A stretch of 64,000 nt of DNA from NCBI RefSeq assembly GCF_000002425.4, contig NC_037265.1, positions 1,645,980-1,709,979 on the forward strand, in the 5' to 3' direction. Numbering within the stretch: the first letter of the stretch is position 1; every line of letters begins with the position of its first letter. The notes under the pieces are model-generated. The model saw only the letters and a program-made list of their open reading frames with translations. It did no database searches and was not told the origin of the DNA. This stretch comes from Physcomitrium patens (lineage: Eukaryota > Streptophyta > Bryopsida > Funariales > Funariaceae). The position numbers were made by a program, and so were the translations under genes. This document shows positions 1 to 10,902 of this stretch, in pieces.

Positions 1-230
1 GTTTTGAGACAACCAGTAGTGACAAGGTGCACACCAAGTTGCTTCTCTTGCTCTCCTAAAACCTTTGGACGTCCTCTTCTTTGCTTTTCTATTTCACCAC
101 TAATCTCCCTCCTCAGATGAGCTACTGAAGACTGATTCATTCCAAGTGAGTCTGCAACTTTTCTTGTAGAAACACCACTCCTAAGTTGCACCAATGCTTG
201 GTGCTTCAATGATTCACACAACTGAGGCAT
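1..230 (-). CDS. Tc1/mariner-like transposase, N-terminal HTH part, cut by the window edge
   Basis: Reading the minus strand from an ATG at 230 gives 76 codons without a stop up to base 1, so the 3' part lies outside the window. Residues about 7-43 form a helix-turn-helix of the Tc1/Tc3 type (RSGVSTRKVADSLGMNQSSV), followed by a basic RRGRPKVL linker. In Tc1-family transposases this is the junction between the two DNA-binding subdomains, and the protein would bind the terminal inverted repeats of its own element. The catalytic DDE part is not visible here. I saw no clear terminal repeat in the 300 bases upstream. The alternative is another HTH DNA-binding protein, but the RGRP linker favours Tc1. 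Intactness cannot be judged. Confidence 0.6.
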   Translation of the reverse strand, partial: MPQLCESLKHQALVQLRSGVSTRKVADSLGMNQSSVAHLRREISGEIEKQRRGRPKVLGEQEKQLGVHLVTTGCLK

Positions 231-875
231 AGAGATACAATTGACAAATCAACTTTCACTATAGATAGTACACAACAAGAGCAACACAACAAACAAAAAA
301 TGCCCTCAAATCTTACAACAAGGAGTGTACATTGAAATTTCGAAATTCAGCAAGAAGAAGCAACCAAAACTGAGTACGCACGTCTGTGTGCTTCTACAAC
401 ACTTTTCTCATAAACCCTACTTCAAATGATAATGAGATTTTTCATCCATGTAGAGGACTGGATGAATACACACAATAAAAAAGTAATTCTATCAATTGAC
501 TTATGTGTCAGTTGGAAGGATCAATGAACTATGAGTGTTCAGATTTTGTACTCAGTTTTGTTTGTCATTGTATATGTATATATATGTATGTATATAAAAT
601 AAAAAAATACTCTTGTAAATGATATTTAATTTCCATAATAATATTGAATTTCACAATTTACTTGATGATGTAGCAAACCTTGTTATTAATTTTCTATGTT
701 ATTTTACTTTTTGTATAATTATTCATATATATATATATATATATATATATTACTCCACAAAAACATTATTTGATTACTAGAGCAATTCTACTAATTTTTA
801 GCTTTTTAAAATATTTTTAAAGAACAACTATTAATTTAAATACATTGGTATAAATCCTTGGTTAATAGAGTAATG

Positions 876-913
<38 letters not shown>

Positions 914-974
914 AGGTGTGCATGCTTTTAAAAAATTAACCTAATTACAATTAATTTGTTTTAAAAGTAGAACT
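231..974. other. AT-rich intergenic stretch with two TA microsatellites
   Basis: No coding potential seen on either strand. It contains (TA)n at about 725-750 and (TA)n followed by (TG)n at about 874-913. Confidence 0.6.
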
Positions 975-2300
975 GAAAATAATAACAAAGACTAAACTAC
1001 TAAACTACGAATCAATCAGTGTGTGTATTGTTTTAGTTTTTAATTCTAATTTAATGTATGTATCAGTTTTTCTATTTTTTTATTAATGTTTTACAAATTG
1101 TATGAATATAATATTTCAAAGAATAACTTAGTATAACTTGGAAAGGAATTGAAGACTTCTCAAGTGTTATTGAACTTTAATGTAGTATGTCTGGGTCTGT
1201 ATTGTTTCTAACTTTTGTGAAGGTTGTATATTAGATTGTATATAGATGTTTCAGAGTTACTTACAATTAAAGAAATAATACTTGTATGGTGATAATTTTT
1301 AATATTAATTTGCATTAAGAATTTGCACATATTCATGTAGGTGACTTATAAATTTGATACTGGAATAGAAAACAATCTGCTTCTTGTTTACTTTGAGGTA
1401 CAGACTGGTTGGTTAATTATCTTGATCCCTTTATTGTTTTTCAGAAAATAATTCTTTTAAGCAGTATTTTTGAAAAACACTTTAAATCAAAACTGAAGAT
1501 ATATGATATTACTATCTCTAGTATTGGAATGTATTGTTAATGTTAAAAAAGTAAATGCTACAGCATTATGGGTTTATAGATATTTCAACGTGATAGTTTG
1601 ATGTCGTTCTTGTTAATAAAATGACATCAAAATCTTGTGTTGACTGTCTCTAAAACATACTTCAGTCATAATTTTTGTAACATCACATAAAATGTTGGAG
1701 TAGTAATGTGGTTATTCTGGAATAAATCATCATGGTTCTCCAGTACCAGTTGTAATGCTGGGTAGAATTCAATTTTAAGTCCAGGCTTGTTATTCTTTCT
1801 TAGTTTCTTTCTGAAATAAGGCTGACCAATCAACCAAATAGGATAGCATTATATTTACTTTTCAAATTGTTTTAATCCTAAAGTGTGCTACAATTACATA
1901 TTAATTTATAAAGTTTTTGCCTTTCAAGATTTAACTCCAAATACTTAATTACACCACCACACCACTATTCGCAGGCCATTCCATGTGTCCTTTCATATCT
2001 CTAACAATTAGTGTATTATTTGTTTTATTTGATGATTGCAATTGTTGTCACTTTTCATGTGGAAAAGAACAAAAGAATAAAATGATTCATGTACCTATTC
2101 GAGAGACTCCTAGACAAGTGATGTTGATTGAAAACATTATCATTTTGCTGCAAGGTAAAATGAGACCCAGAAATTCACAGAGAAACTAGTTCATCTCAGT
2201 GAATACAAATCATAGAAAAGAAACACCGAATTTCAAGCATGAAAAAGAATCAAGCAAGTACCAACTCAGCACCCATCTCTAAATCCACCGAACCTAAGCC
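975..2300 (+). repeat. Dispersed duplication 2, copy A
   Basis: This stretch matches 9090-10627 in the same orientation along its whole length. Shared landmarks include the AATAATAACAAAGACTAAA start, the phrase around 1180-1260 that recurs at 9310-9390, and GAAACACCGAAT near 2220 and 10520. Copy A lacks about 135 bases that copy B has at 10306-10440. No long ORF is conserved between the copies, so this looks like regulatory or untranslated sequence. Copy A ends about 300 bases upstream of the AMSH-like start codon. Confidence 0.8.
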
Positions 2301-2599
2301 TCAGGCTCACACCAATAGAACCGACTCCCAGCCACAAGGTTCGAGCCTCAGGCTGGGGCCGGAGCTGAGACAGGAACTCATTCAGTCGGGATCATTGCCG
2401 GGAAAGAGTGTTAGGGTTTCGCAAGCCCCTGTTTGGTGCTTGTGCCCCTGGTTGTGGCGATGCTGCTATTGTAGGAGTGATACGCAAGCTCAATTTGTGT
2501 GTCGAAGTACAAGCGGATGACGCTGCAGTGCTATGGCATGTTGGGTTTTTTCTGGGGTTGCTGTATCTTGCGTCATCTGTGAGGGCGGGAGCGGTCACA

Positions 2600-2901
2600 A
2601 TGGAGGGCACTCTGAATATTGCGCAGAGGACGAATAAGGTGGATGTGGACAATCGACTGCCATTAAAGTATTATTACCGGACGGCAGAAAATCTTCTGAA
2701 GCAGGTGCCGGATCGGATCGCCGGTTTTTGGAGCAGCGTGATGGTTCTTGGTTGAAAAATTAGGGTATTTGTTGTTACTATTTGAATAAGGTTCACGGTG
2801 TGTAGTTAATTCGGGGCTGAATTGAGTGGGTTTCAGGCTCGGATTTTTCGAGATGCGGGGAATACTATCGATTACTACATTCTCCTGCTTCGATTTTCCA
2901 G
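2600..2901 (+). pseudogene. AMSH-like deubiquitinase, first two exons only
   Basis: Exon 1 is 2600-2704 (35 codons from ATG) and contains VDVDNRLPLKYYYRTAENLL, the start of the USP8-type dimerisation domain of plant AMSH proteins. It ends KQ before GTGCCG. Exon 2 is 2837-2901 after TTTCAG and reads ARIFRDAGNTIDYYILLLRF, the continuation of the same helical domain, followed by a GTGAAT donor. The phases agree (0, then 2). AMSH proteins are endosomal zinc metalloproteases of the JAMM class that trim ubiquitin chains during ESCRT sorting. No further exon and no JAMM motif follow, because the segmental duplication starting near 3205 takes over. I therefore read it as a truncated gene. The same frame is open upstream of 2600, but the family start fits the ATG at 2600. 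Confidence 0.75.
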
Positions 2902-3204
2902 GTGAATTGCGTGTTTGTCCAGTTTAGAAGTGATTTGAAATTTGAGGATTGGAAATGTATTACTTTTATATTTATTTTGGTGTGAAGGTATTTATGATTT
3001 TGAATTTGCGGGTCAAGCTTTGCAGTTGGTTTCATGAGGAATTAGCCGTGATCTCTGCAATTTCTAACATACATGGTCATATTTGAAGTATTAACGCTGT
3101 ATCCTGCATTTAATTTGAGGTTATTATTTTATGTCCACATGCATTGCATTACTTACGTGCAATATATAACTTTCACGATCTGTTAGCCTAAACTACAGAT
3201 CTAT
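2902..3204. other. AMSH-like intron remnant
   Basis: No exon is recognised. The words TTGCAG TTGGTTTCA near 3020 could be a decayed acceptor plus L-V-S of the next AMSH exon, but a stop follows at once, so this is weak. Confidence 0.4.
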
Positions 3205-3349
3205 TCATAGCATGAAAGAGGTGCACGGACCAAGTATATTATCTTTGTAGAACTTTCGAAAGAACACTTCCGTGTAATTCAGATTATCCTTCCCCAGGTC
3301 GGGGTGACTTATGAGAAGATTGTGAATCCATTTCAAGCATCAGTTTCAA

Positions 3350-4099
3350 ATGACGAGCCCTGTTGGGTTACCTGGTGAACAAGAGATGAAATGGAAGTTA
3401 AGAGCAGCAATCACCTTTGACCCTGGGACCTTGACAAAAAATCTCGCAACCTTCACTGCCGTCGCCTTCTCTGCCACAGTCCTTTACGTCGTGTTCAGCA
3501 AGATTAAGAGACCTCAATATCATCACATGGAAAGTCAAGTATCACTTTCCGTCGACGAGGATACATCTGATGAAGATCACACCTCTCAATGTGAGGTTCT
3601 AAGTCCAACCTCCGTTGTTGGCTGTAGAAATGAAAGCTTGGAACCTGACAACGCGATGAGCCCTGGATTTCTGATTGAGGATATTGAACCTTCTCGCAGT
3701 CTCGACTCTTCTGTTCGCGTGAACACGTTTACTGAGGGACTCGAGAGTGAAAACCTAACCATGAGTGGAATTTCTGATTTAGAGATCCAATCTTCAACGG
3801 CTACTACGGCGTCTGGTTCCGGTGCAGCTGATGTTGATAGATCAGCTGGCAGACTGTACAGCAATACAGCAGAGAAGAAAAAATTGACTTCCAACATGAC
3901 ACCCTTAAAAAATTGTTCCTCTGACTTCAACATGGTGTCGGAGGCTATCATTGACAGGTACATGGTGAGAAGTGGAGACTGGGGATCACAAATTCAGCCA
4001 TCAGCTAGTGCAGAATCTGGTCCCGGTTCATCTGACGATATCAACGAGGCAGCTGCCAAGTTGGCCGATTTAAGCGTGTGTGAGATTCCTCTAATTTAA
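3350..4099 (+). CDS. Unrecognised protein with one N-terminal membrane segment, copy A
   Basis: A 249-codon ORF from the first ATG after an in-frame TGA, ending in TAA at 4097-4099. I do not recognise the family. Residues about 27-48 form a likely membrane helix (LATFTAVAFSATVLYVVF) followed by KIKRP, so the protein is probably membrane-anchored with the remainder on one side. The rest is acidic and rich in Ser and Glu, and probably disordered. Copy B at 43438 has the same frame interrupted by TGA, so only this copy is open. A donor-like GTGAGA near 4079 and an acceptor-like CTACAG at about 4160 suggest the mRNA may continue into the next block, but no donor choice I tried keeps the frame. 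Function unknown. Confidence 0.5.
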   Translation: MTSPVGLPGEQEMKWKLRAAITFDPGTLTKNLATFTAVAFSATVLYVVFSKIKRPQYHHMESQVSLSVDEDTSDEDHTSQCEVLSPTSVVGCRNESLEPDNAMSPGFLIEDIEPSRSLDSSVRVNTFTEGLESENLTMSGISDLEIQSSTATTASGSGAADVDRSAGRLYSNTAEKKKLTSNMTPLKNCSSDFNMVSEAIIDRYMVRSGDWGSQIQPSASAESGPGSSDDINEAAAKLADLSVCEIPLI

Positions 4100-4160
4100 C
4101 GTCCATCTCATGCGAGTGGGGCACCGGTTCGTATTTCAAAATCTAATGTTGTGTCTACAG

Positions 4161-4382
4161 GATTGTCGACTTCTGATCAGCTGTTTTGTTTTTTGTGAGA
4201 AATGCTGTGAAGCTCACAATGAACCTGGTTTGACAATAGAGAATGCTCACCTCCGTAATGAATTTATTTCCACGAGAACCCAGGTAGATCTTTGTAGACG
4301 CCCTGAAGGTAAGTCACCTGAAAGAAGCCGGAAATTATTGGATGGATGTGATGAAGATGGTGCAGAGGATATTAAGTTTTAA
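4161..4382 (+). pseudogene. Cys-rich second block of the duplicated gene, truncated in copy A
   Basis: After the acceptor-like CTACAG this block matches the Cys-rich exon of copy B (44240-44823). It contains CEKCCEAHNEPG and the downstream RRPEGKSPERSRKLLDG. It runs into the 1-kb deletion at 4370 and stops at 4380-4382, so only about a third of the block remains. Function unknown. Confidence 0.45.
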
Positions 4383-6314
4383 ACTGTCCCAAAATGTTAT
4401 GTCTCCTATTTTTCTCAGGGACATTCAAAAGCAATTGGTAAGATGAATGAGAAATCTTCATATGCCAGGTCCTGAAACCGATTGCCAATTCAAATAGTCA
4501 GGGTATGTCTTTGAAAGTGATAGAATGGCACAGGAACATCTCCTACTTCTGTTACGTCCAATGGATTCTGAGTGAACTTGAATTAGTCTACCACCTAGCT
4601 CATCTTACATTTTCAAACCAAGAAAGTGAAAAGTGGAGTATCAACCTTGTGATCGACATGTTGCAAGTCAAGTCCTTGTTCTTATGATCTATCATTACCC
4701 ACAGGGGAGCGTTGACATTATGAACAGAGGAGCCAATTCGTCAACCCCACAGTGAGGGTAAGTCTCAAGATTGCTATGCATTTGGGTAATACCTGAATGA
4801 TTGCGACACTAAAGGAATTCACAATTGTCAAACAAGAATCTAGGTGCTAACGTTATTAGCATTGAAATTGTTAGTCATCAAAGAGAAATTTGAAAGCTAT
4901 CAAAGCATGATTTGAATTCAAGACGTAATACTCAAATTTTGTGATAGGACCAGATTAGCGAGACCTTTGCAGCATCGATGAATACGATAGTCTTTGAGAA
5001 AACACAAAAGTCAAGAAGACAAAAACAAGGTGGAAGATGTTGCCATAATGTCCTTAGGAAACTAGAGAGAATCCCAAAACAGTGTAAAGATGGTCTACTT
5101 TTGAGACTGTGGAGATGTTGCATTTATGAATTTTTGAATCAATGAAGTGGCATGCACTCTGCAGCTATCTTTTGATTCCACTCCGCCATAAATATCAAGT
5201 GCCAAGCTTTGAAATACATTCTTGTCAAGAACCTGATCTGCTACCTTCTATAATGAAGAGGAAAGATGTATTTGGATGTATTTTCTAATATTTATAGCAG
5301 GTGTTGTCATTTCTTCTCTACCATTGATGTTGGAGTAGTGTTTTGTGGACAAAGATAAGATAGATATTCCATTTCTAATAGTTAAAGCATTTTAGATTAT
5401 ATCCAATAGGTGTCGAAATAAAAAAAATTATCCTCATAAATATAAATTGGGAGGATTCCAAAGTATTTTCACAAAATTTGGCCTAAAAAAAATTTTATAT
5501 AAATGTTTTAGTTGAAGATTTTTCTTAGATCCATTTTGGACATATATGCCTATTTAATTCCAATTGGTGGTTGATTACAAAACCAAGAATCTAATTTTTA
5601 TAAAATTGTGATGTGTAGCACCTATTAATGCTATTAAATTTTATCTAATTTCATGCTATACACAGATGTAAATGTGTGGATGAAGCTACAAAAAATCAAA
5701 TATCTTATTGTAAGTAATCTACCATGTTTGAGTTGGATTTTTGCTGCCATTCTTCCTTATTCCTACTCAATTCAAAATAGTATCTAATACATCTTTTATC
5801 TTTTGATTTCATTCCAACAACTTCTTTAAGATCTTTTTTCAACATGAAGTTGCATAGGCTATAGATGAGATATTAAAAATTTGTGAGATTTGTATTGATA
5901 GAAGGTTCTTGTAATTGTAATATGGATTGTATAGAGTTAACTTAGTATTGAAACAAGCTCCAAAACAACAAATAACAGTTGCTCATAAATTGCAATTCTG
6001 GTGTCTACATGTACTGATTAAGCCTCAAATTATGTAATTCCTTTATACTCTATGTTGGACTCTTGATACAAACAAGTTCCATATAAGACCTTCTCACAAC
6101 ATTGAACAAGATTAATGACACCTCTATAGTACCAAATTGGATGGACCTCCCCTCTTTCCTCCATCTCTCTTCTCTAGTGCCAACTTCGATGAACAACACT
6201 CTTGTAATACCAAATCTAATAAAAGACTCTTTTATAATATTGACATGCCCTAAATTTTTCTTTGCAATGTCAAGAATATTTTTAGAATTTTGCTTGTAAC
6301 ATCAACCTTGTTTG
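4383..6314. other. Noncoding part of segmental duplication 1, copy A
   Basis: No supported gene. The sequence grows AT-rich beyond 5300 and matches copy B with many differences and small indels. Short ORFs here are not conserved in copy B. Confidence 0.6.
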
Positions 6315-6531
6315 GACATCACTACGCACTCTATGTAGAAATGAGGGAGTTAGATTGCTTTAATGGTTTGTGCAATCTTCTAAATAGCTATAATGCACAA
6401 GATTCAATCTACAAAGCTAGATAAGCTTGGCATAACAATTCTTTTTACTCTTGCAAATCCTAGTGTTGTGTCTCCTTAGCACAAGCAATTGCTTCATATA
6501 TGACTAAGTAGAAAGATTCTAGCTTAAATAC

Positions 6532-6710
6532 CTTGCAAGTGTATCTTTGTACCAAAGCATCTTATTGAAGTATCTTGCAAGTGTATCTTTGTGCCAAAGC
6601 ATCTTATTGAAGTATCTTGCAAGTATATCTTTGTACCAAAGCATCTTATTGAAGTATCTTGCAAGTGTATCTTTGTGCCAAAGCATCTTATTGAAGTAAC
6701 TTGCAAGCTT
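6532..6710. repeat. 42-bp tandem repeat, four copies plus a partial
   Basis: Units begin at 6532, 6574, 6616 and 6658, each CTTGCAAGTGTATCTTTGTA-type with only one or two changes. The unit length is a multiple of three, so both strands show repetitive ORFs that I do not believe code for protein. Confidence 0.9.
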
Positions 6711-6977
6711 ATTCTTTTACCATTGCAACCTTATAAGCTTCTCTTAAAAGCCTCCTCTCTACCATATCTACTAATCTTTTGCATTTTGATTCTTTCTATC
6801 AAATTGGTTTTTTTTTTTGTTTATTTATTTATTTTTTTTTTTATGATTATGATATTCTATTTTTTGCACAATATCTCAATGGTTAGTATTAAAAATTTAA
6901 AAAAATCTACTATAGGATCCATGTTACGTCTTCTTACGCTAGGCATATATGTGATAGTAGGTGGCATTAGGAAGTAA

Positions 6978-8130
6978 TGTTGTATTGTAATACAACCATT
7001 AGATGAAAGAAGAAAATAAAGATTATATTATAGATAATCTTAAATGAAACTATTTTTGTAAATTATCTTAAAAATATAAATAATAGACAAGGAGGTGGTA
7101 AAAATTATTAAGTATTAATGCTATCTTTTTATAATAGATTCTTTTACTTACTTTGTAGAGTCATAAATAGCACAAATTTTTTAAAAAATGAAATAAATAA
7201 TAAACTTAGGCATCTTTAGGAAAAAATTAAGAATATTTTTTAGCAAAAATTACCTTAAGAAATTAAGAATTGATATTCAAAGAAGAGTAGTTATGAACTT
7301 GAATAAAAATCAAACCTTAAGGCGCAAAATTGCACACTTATGGCTATTTTGGAGCTCTTTTGCTGATCAAAGAATATAATTAGAGAAAAGACTTTAAAAT
7401 AATTGTTTAAACATAGATTTTAAGTGAAATAAATGAATATTGAGTTTTTAAGGGCTTTTCAAAGTGCAAGTTGCACTTAATAGTTTTGAATTTAGAGAAA
7501 TGAAAAGAGGTTTACAAATTTGAGGATTATGTAAGTATTATAATAAATTTATAGGCAGAATTTAGTGAAATTATTATTGTACTTGTCTTAAATGAGATTA
7601 ATAAATTTTATATCAATAAAGAAATTAGATTAAAGGATATTAGAGTAATATTGGATTAGAATCTTGAATATTTGAAATTAAGGTTAATGAGGGTTTTTTG
7701 CAATTCTAAAAAATAAACCAATTCGATTGGAATAAAATTTGATGAAAGCTATTTGAACTTAGATATTTACATATGAATCAATTTATAAAGCAATTGAAAA
7801 GTTTAGCAGGGAGAAATTACTGCTAAAATATCAACATTTAGATTGAAGAAGAAAAGAAACCAACATCAAAGAATTTGAGGAGTTGTTTGTTTCTATTAAT
7901 GAGTTTGATTATACCAAACTTTTGTGTGCTTATTATTTTCTTTTGGATTAAAATGTGGGTAAAATCTTAGTTGAGATTAAAAGTTTGATTAATAATTATT
8001 AAGATTTTAAAATGGTTGTAAGAATTGAATAGAATTTACTTAGGATTTTTTTGAATTTATTTTCTTTTTCCATTGTTAACACCTCTTAAACTCCCCTTAT
8101 TTTAGGAAGATTACATTCTATAACACCTTT
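6978..8130 (+). mobile_element. Element X, decayed copy 3 (5' part)
   Basis: Starts TGTTGTATTGTAATACAACC, matching the TGTCGTGTTGTAAGACAACA start of the complete copy at 57102. It can be followed through matching blocks: AAATTATCTTAAAAATATA (shared with the copy ending at 62834), GGAGCTCTTTTG..., and the AGTTGCACTT region. It is far more AT-rich than the copies near 57-62 kb. The right boundary is uncertain. The next 300 bases do not match. Confidence 0.55.
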
Positions 8131-8459
8131 TTTTTAAAGTTGTGTATAGAATATTATTATTTATTACTACTTTTTTTATGGTTCTATGTTCTTCATACTT
8201 TGCTTAGGTCGCTCTCATTTATTTATTAATCCAAAAAGAATTCTTTCTTATATTGATAGTGCTACTCAAGCATTGCTTTGATGATGGTGGTTGCAAATGT
8301 TGGTTGTTGACATATTATAAAGTTGTTCAAATGTGTGTGATGTCTTTTACATTAGGGTTGCTAAAGAACAATACTTGGCTCACTTGGTTCTCTATTCTTA
8401 CTATTTTCTTGTCGTCAATTCTTCTTCAGCTCCATGTTTTCATACTTGTTTTTCTTTCT

Positions 8460-8660
8460 AGTAAAATCCTAAAAAATCTTAATAGAATCCATAAACAATT
8501 CTAATTGAATCCTAAATTTTTTTTGAACAAATTCTTAATAAATTCTAAGTATATATTAAATAAATTTTAAATAAATCTTAAATAAACCATAAATAAATCA
8601 TAAATAAATTCTAACCAAATTCCTATAGCAATTTTAAATTTGTAATAAATATTAATCAAA
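8460..8660 (-). mobile_element. Probable decayed fragment of element X (telomere-like part)
   Basis: A run of AATCCTAAA / ATTCTAA-like words followed by CCAAATTCCTATAGCAATTTTAAATTTG, which resembles the end of the CCTAAA-like array at 61440-61800. Too degenerate to be sure. Confidence 0.3.
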
Positions 8661-9089
8661 ATTTTGATTTTGACTAAATATTTTTTTACATTTTAATTTT
8701 TAAGAAAATAAAAAATACAATAAATTTGAAAAAAAATCAAATTTATTAGTTGAAAAAAAAAGAAAAAAAAAACTCTCAATATTCTCAAGAGTTGAATGTT
8801 TTTTTTGTAAACCTAAAGTTTGATCTTCTAGTAGTAATTACTCTTTGTTGAATTGTTCAATTGCTTTCTAAATTGACAAGAGTATAAAAATCTAAGTCCA
8901 CTATGTATCTACTAAATTTTGCTTTATTTGAACCAATAGATTTCTAAAAGTCACAAAAAATCTCATTGACTCTAAAATACAAATATCCAAAATTCTAAAC
9001 TAAAATAATTTATATATTCTTTAATTGAATTATTTGATTGAATTTAAATTTTTTAAAAAATATTTAAATGATTTAAAAAATTCTAAAAT

Positions 9090-9180
9090 TAAAAATAATA
9101 ACAAAGACTAAATTACTTAAGTGCCAATCAATCAATAAATGTATTATTCTAGTTTTTAATTCTAATTTAATGTATGGATC

Positions 9181-9216
<36 letters not shown>

Positions 9217-10627
9217 GTTAATATTTTACAAATTGTATGAATTTAACATTTTAAAGAATAACTCAGTATGATTTGGAAAAAAATTGAAGACTTCTCAAGT
9301 GTTACTGAACTTTAATGTAGTATGTCTGGGTCTGTACTGTTTTTAACTTTTGTGAAGGTTGTATATTAGATTGTATATAGATGTTTCAGAGTTACTTTCA
9401 ATAAATAAATAAGATTTACATGGTGATAATTTTTAATCTTAATTTGAAGTTATTTGTAAGATATGTAAAATAAAACTTTGCACGTGTTTGTGTAGGTGAC
9501 TTATAAATTTGATACTGGAATAGAAAACAATCTGCTTCTTGTTTACGTTGGGGTACAGACTGGTTCGTTAATTATCTGGTTTTACAAAAAATAATACTTT
9601 TAAGCAGTATTTTCAAAAAACACTTCAAAACTGAAGAAATATGATGTTACTAACTTTATCATTGGAATATATTGTTAAGGTTAAAAAAGTAAATGCTACA
9701 GTATTATGGGTTTATAAATTCATTATTTAAACATGATATTTGATGTCATTCTTGTTATTAAAATGACATCAAAATCTTGTGTTGACTGTCTAAATCATAC
9801 TTCAGTCATAATTTTTGTAACATCACAGAAAATGTTGGAGTAGTAATTCTTGAATAAAACATTATGGTTTTCCAATACCAGTTGTAATGCTGAGTAGAAT
9901 TCAATTTTAAGTCCAGGCTTATTAACTTGTTAAAAGAATCTCCATTCTTTCTTAGTTTTTTTTGAAATAAGGCTTACCAATCAACCAAAAAGGATAGCCT
10001 TATATTTACTTTTCAAATTGTTTTAATCATAAAGTGTGCTACAATTATATATTAATTTGTAAGGTTTTTGCCTTTCAAGATTTAACTCCGAAAACTTAAT
10101 TACACCACCACACCAATATTCGCAGGCCATTCCATGTGCCCTTTCATATCTCTAATAATGAGTGTATTATTTGTTTTATTAGATGATTGCAATTGTTGTG
10201 GCTTTTGATAAGGAAAAGAATAAGAGGATAAAATGATTCATGCACCCATTCGAGAGACTCCGAGACAAGTGATGTTGATTGAAAACATTATCATTTTGCT
10301 GCAAAGCAAATCAAATGTTGGACTTAAGACAGTAGACCTGCAGTCAATCGACACATCCTTGACTTCAATTCCCTCTTGACATTGACAATCCGTGTCCATC
10401 TGGCACATTCTTGATACACAAATCACAACATCTTCACGGTAGGAGTGAGTACTATGAGATCCAAAAATTCATAGGAGAAACTAGTTAACCATCTCAGTGA
10501 ATACAAATCATGGAAAAGAAACACCGAATCTCAAGCATGAAACAGAATCAAGCAAGTGCCCACTCAGTGCCCAATCTGTGTCTCCGCTTCCACAAACCCA
10601 TCTCCTAATCCACCGATCCTAAGCATC
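9090..10627 (+). repeat. Dispersed duplication 2, copy B
   Basis: Second copy of 975-2300. It contains a run of 33 T at 9183-9215 where copy A has a short T run. It also contains an extra 135-base block at 10306-10440. Its right end lies about 110 bases from a bHLH exon rather than an AMSH gene. Confidence 0.8.
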
Positions 10628-10739
10628 AATCCTACTGCTGTGCTTGTTTTCGCCAATAAGAAACATCTGCGCGTGTCTTTCAAACTTAGTGCGAGAGGTT
10701 CTTTAGACTCAATACGTGACATGTCATAAGCTTATGTAC

Positions 10740-10902
10740 CTTCAAATCCTTGATTGTTTCTCTCAGTTGATTGTTGGATTCTGTAAGCCCTTGAGCCTCA
10801 GCTCGAAGCTGAGTCAAGATACGAACAGCATCACTTAAGATAGTGGCTTTGTCAGTCTTAGGCGGTCGGCCTGATTCCAATATGGCACCCAATTCCAAGA
10901 AT
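10740..10902 (-). pseudogene. ILR3-type bHLH transcription factor (subgroup IVc), single exon
   Basis: Minus-strand exon starting after TTTTTAG at 10903 and ending before GTACATAAG at 10739 (163 nt, entering in phase 2). It encodes the second half of a bHLH domain and the start of the leucine zipper: FLELGAILESGRPPKTDKA, then AVRILTQLRAEAQGL and IKDLK. This is the hallmark of the IVc group (ILR3, bHLH34, 104, 115), which regulates iron homeostasis in the nucleus. The basic region that should precede it (higher coordinates) and the zipper exon that should follow (lower coordinates) were both looked for and not found. The downstream side is occupied by duplication 2. Probably a gene fragment. 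Confidence 0.7.

Larger units (their letters stand above)
3205..6314 (+). repeat. Segmental duplication 1, copy A
   Basis: Matches 43291-47961 in the same orientation, beginning ATTCATAGCATGAAAGAGG in both copies and ending near the shared words ATCAACCTT(G/A)TTTGGAC. Copy A is shorter by two deletions relative to copy B. About 1.02 kb is missing at position 4370 (copy B 44449-45467) and about 0.5 kb at about 4589 (copy B about 45676-46203). By eye the coding part is nearly identical between copies and the downstream noncoding part is clearly more diverged. Confidence 0.85.

Noticed and set aside
2239..2520. Plus-strand ORF of 93 codons before the AMSH-like start
   Set aside because: It begins within duplication 2 but is not preserved in copy B, and the AMSH protein starts in another frame at 2600.
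6532..6710. Possible CRISPR array
   Set aside because: The units are directly adjacent with no unique spacers; this is a minisatellite.
6524..6977. ORFs on both strands over the 42-bp repeat
   Set aside because: They arise because the repeat unit is a multiple of three; the products are repetitive and continue into AT-rich non-protein sequence.
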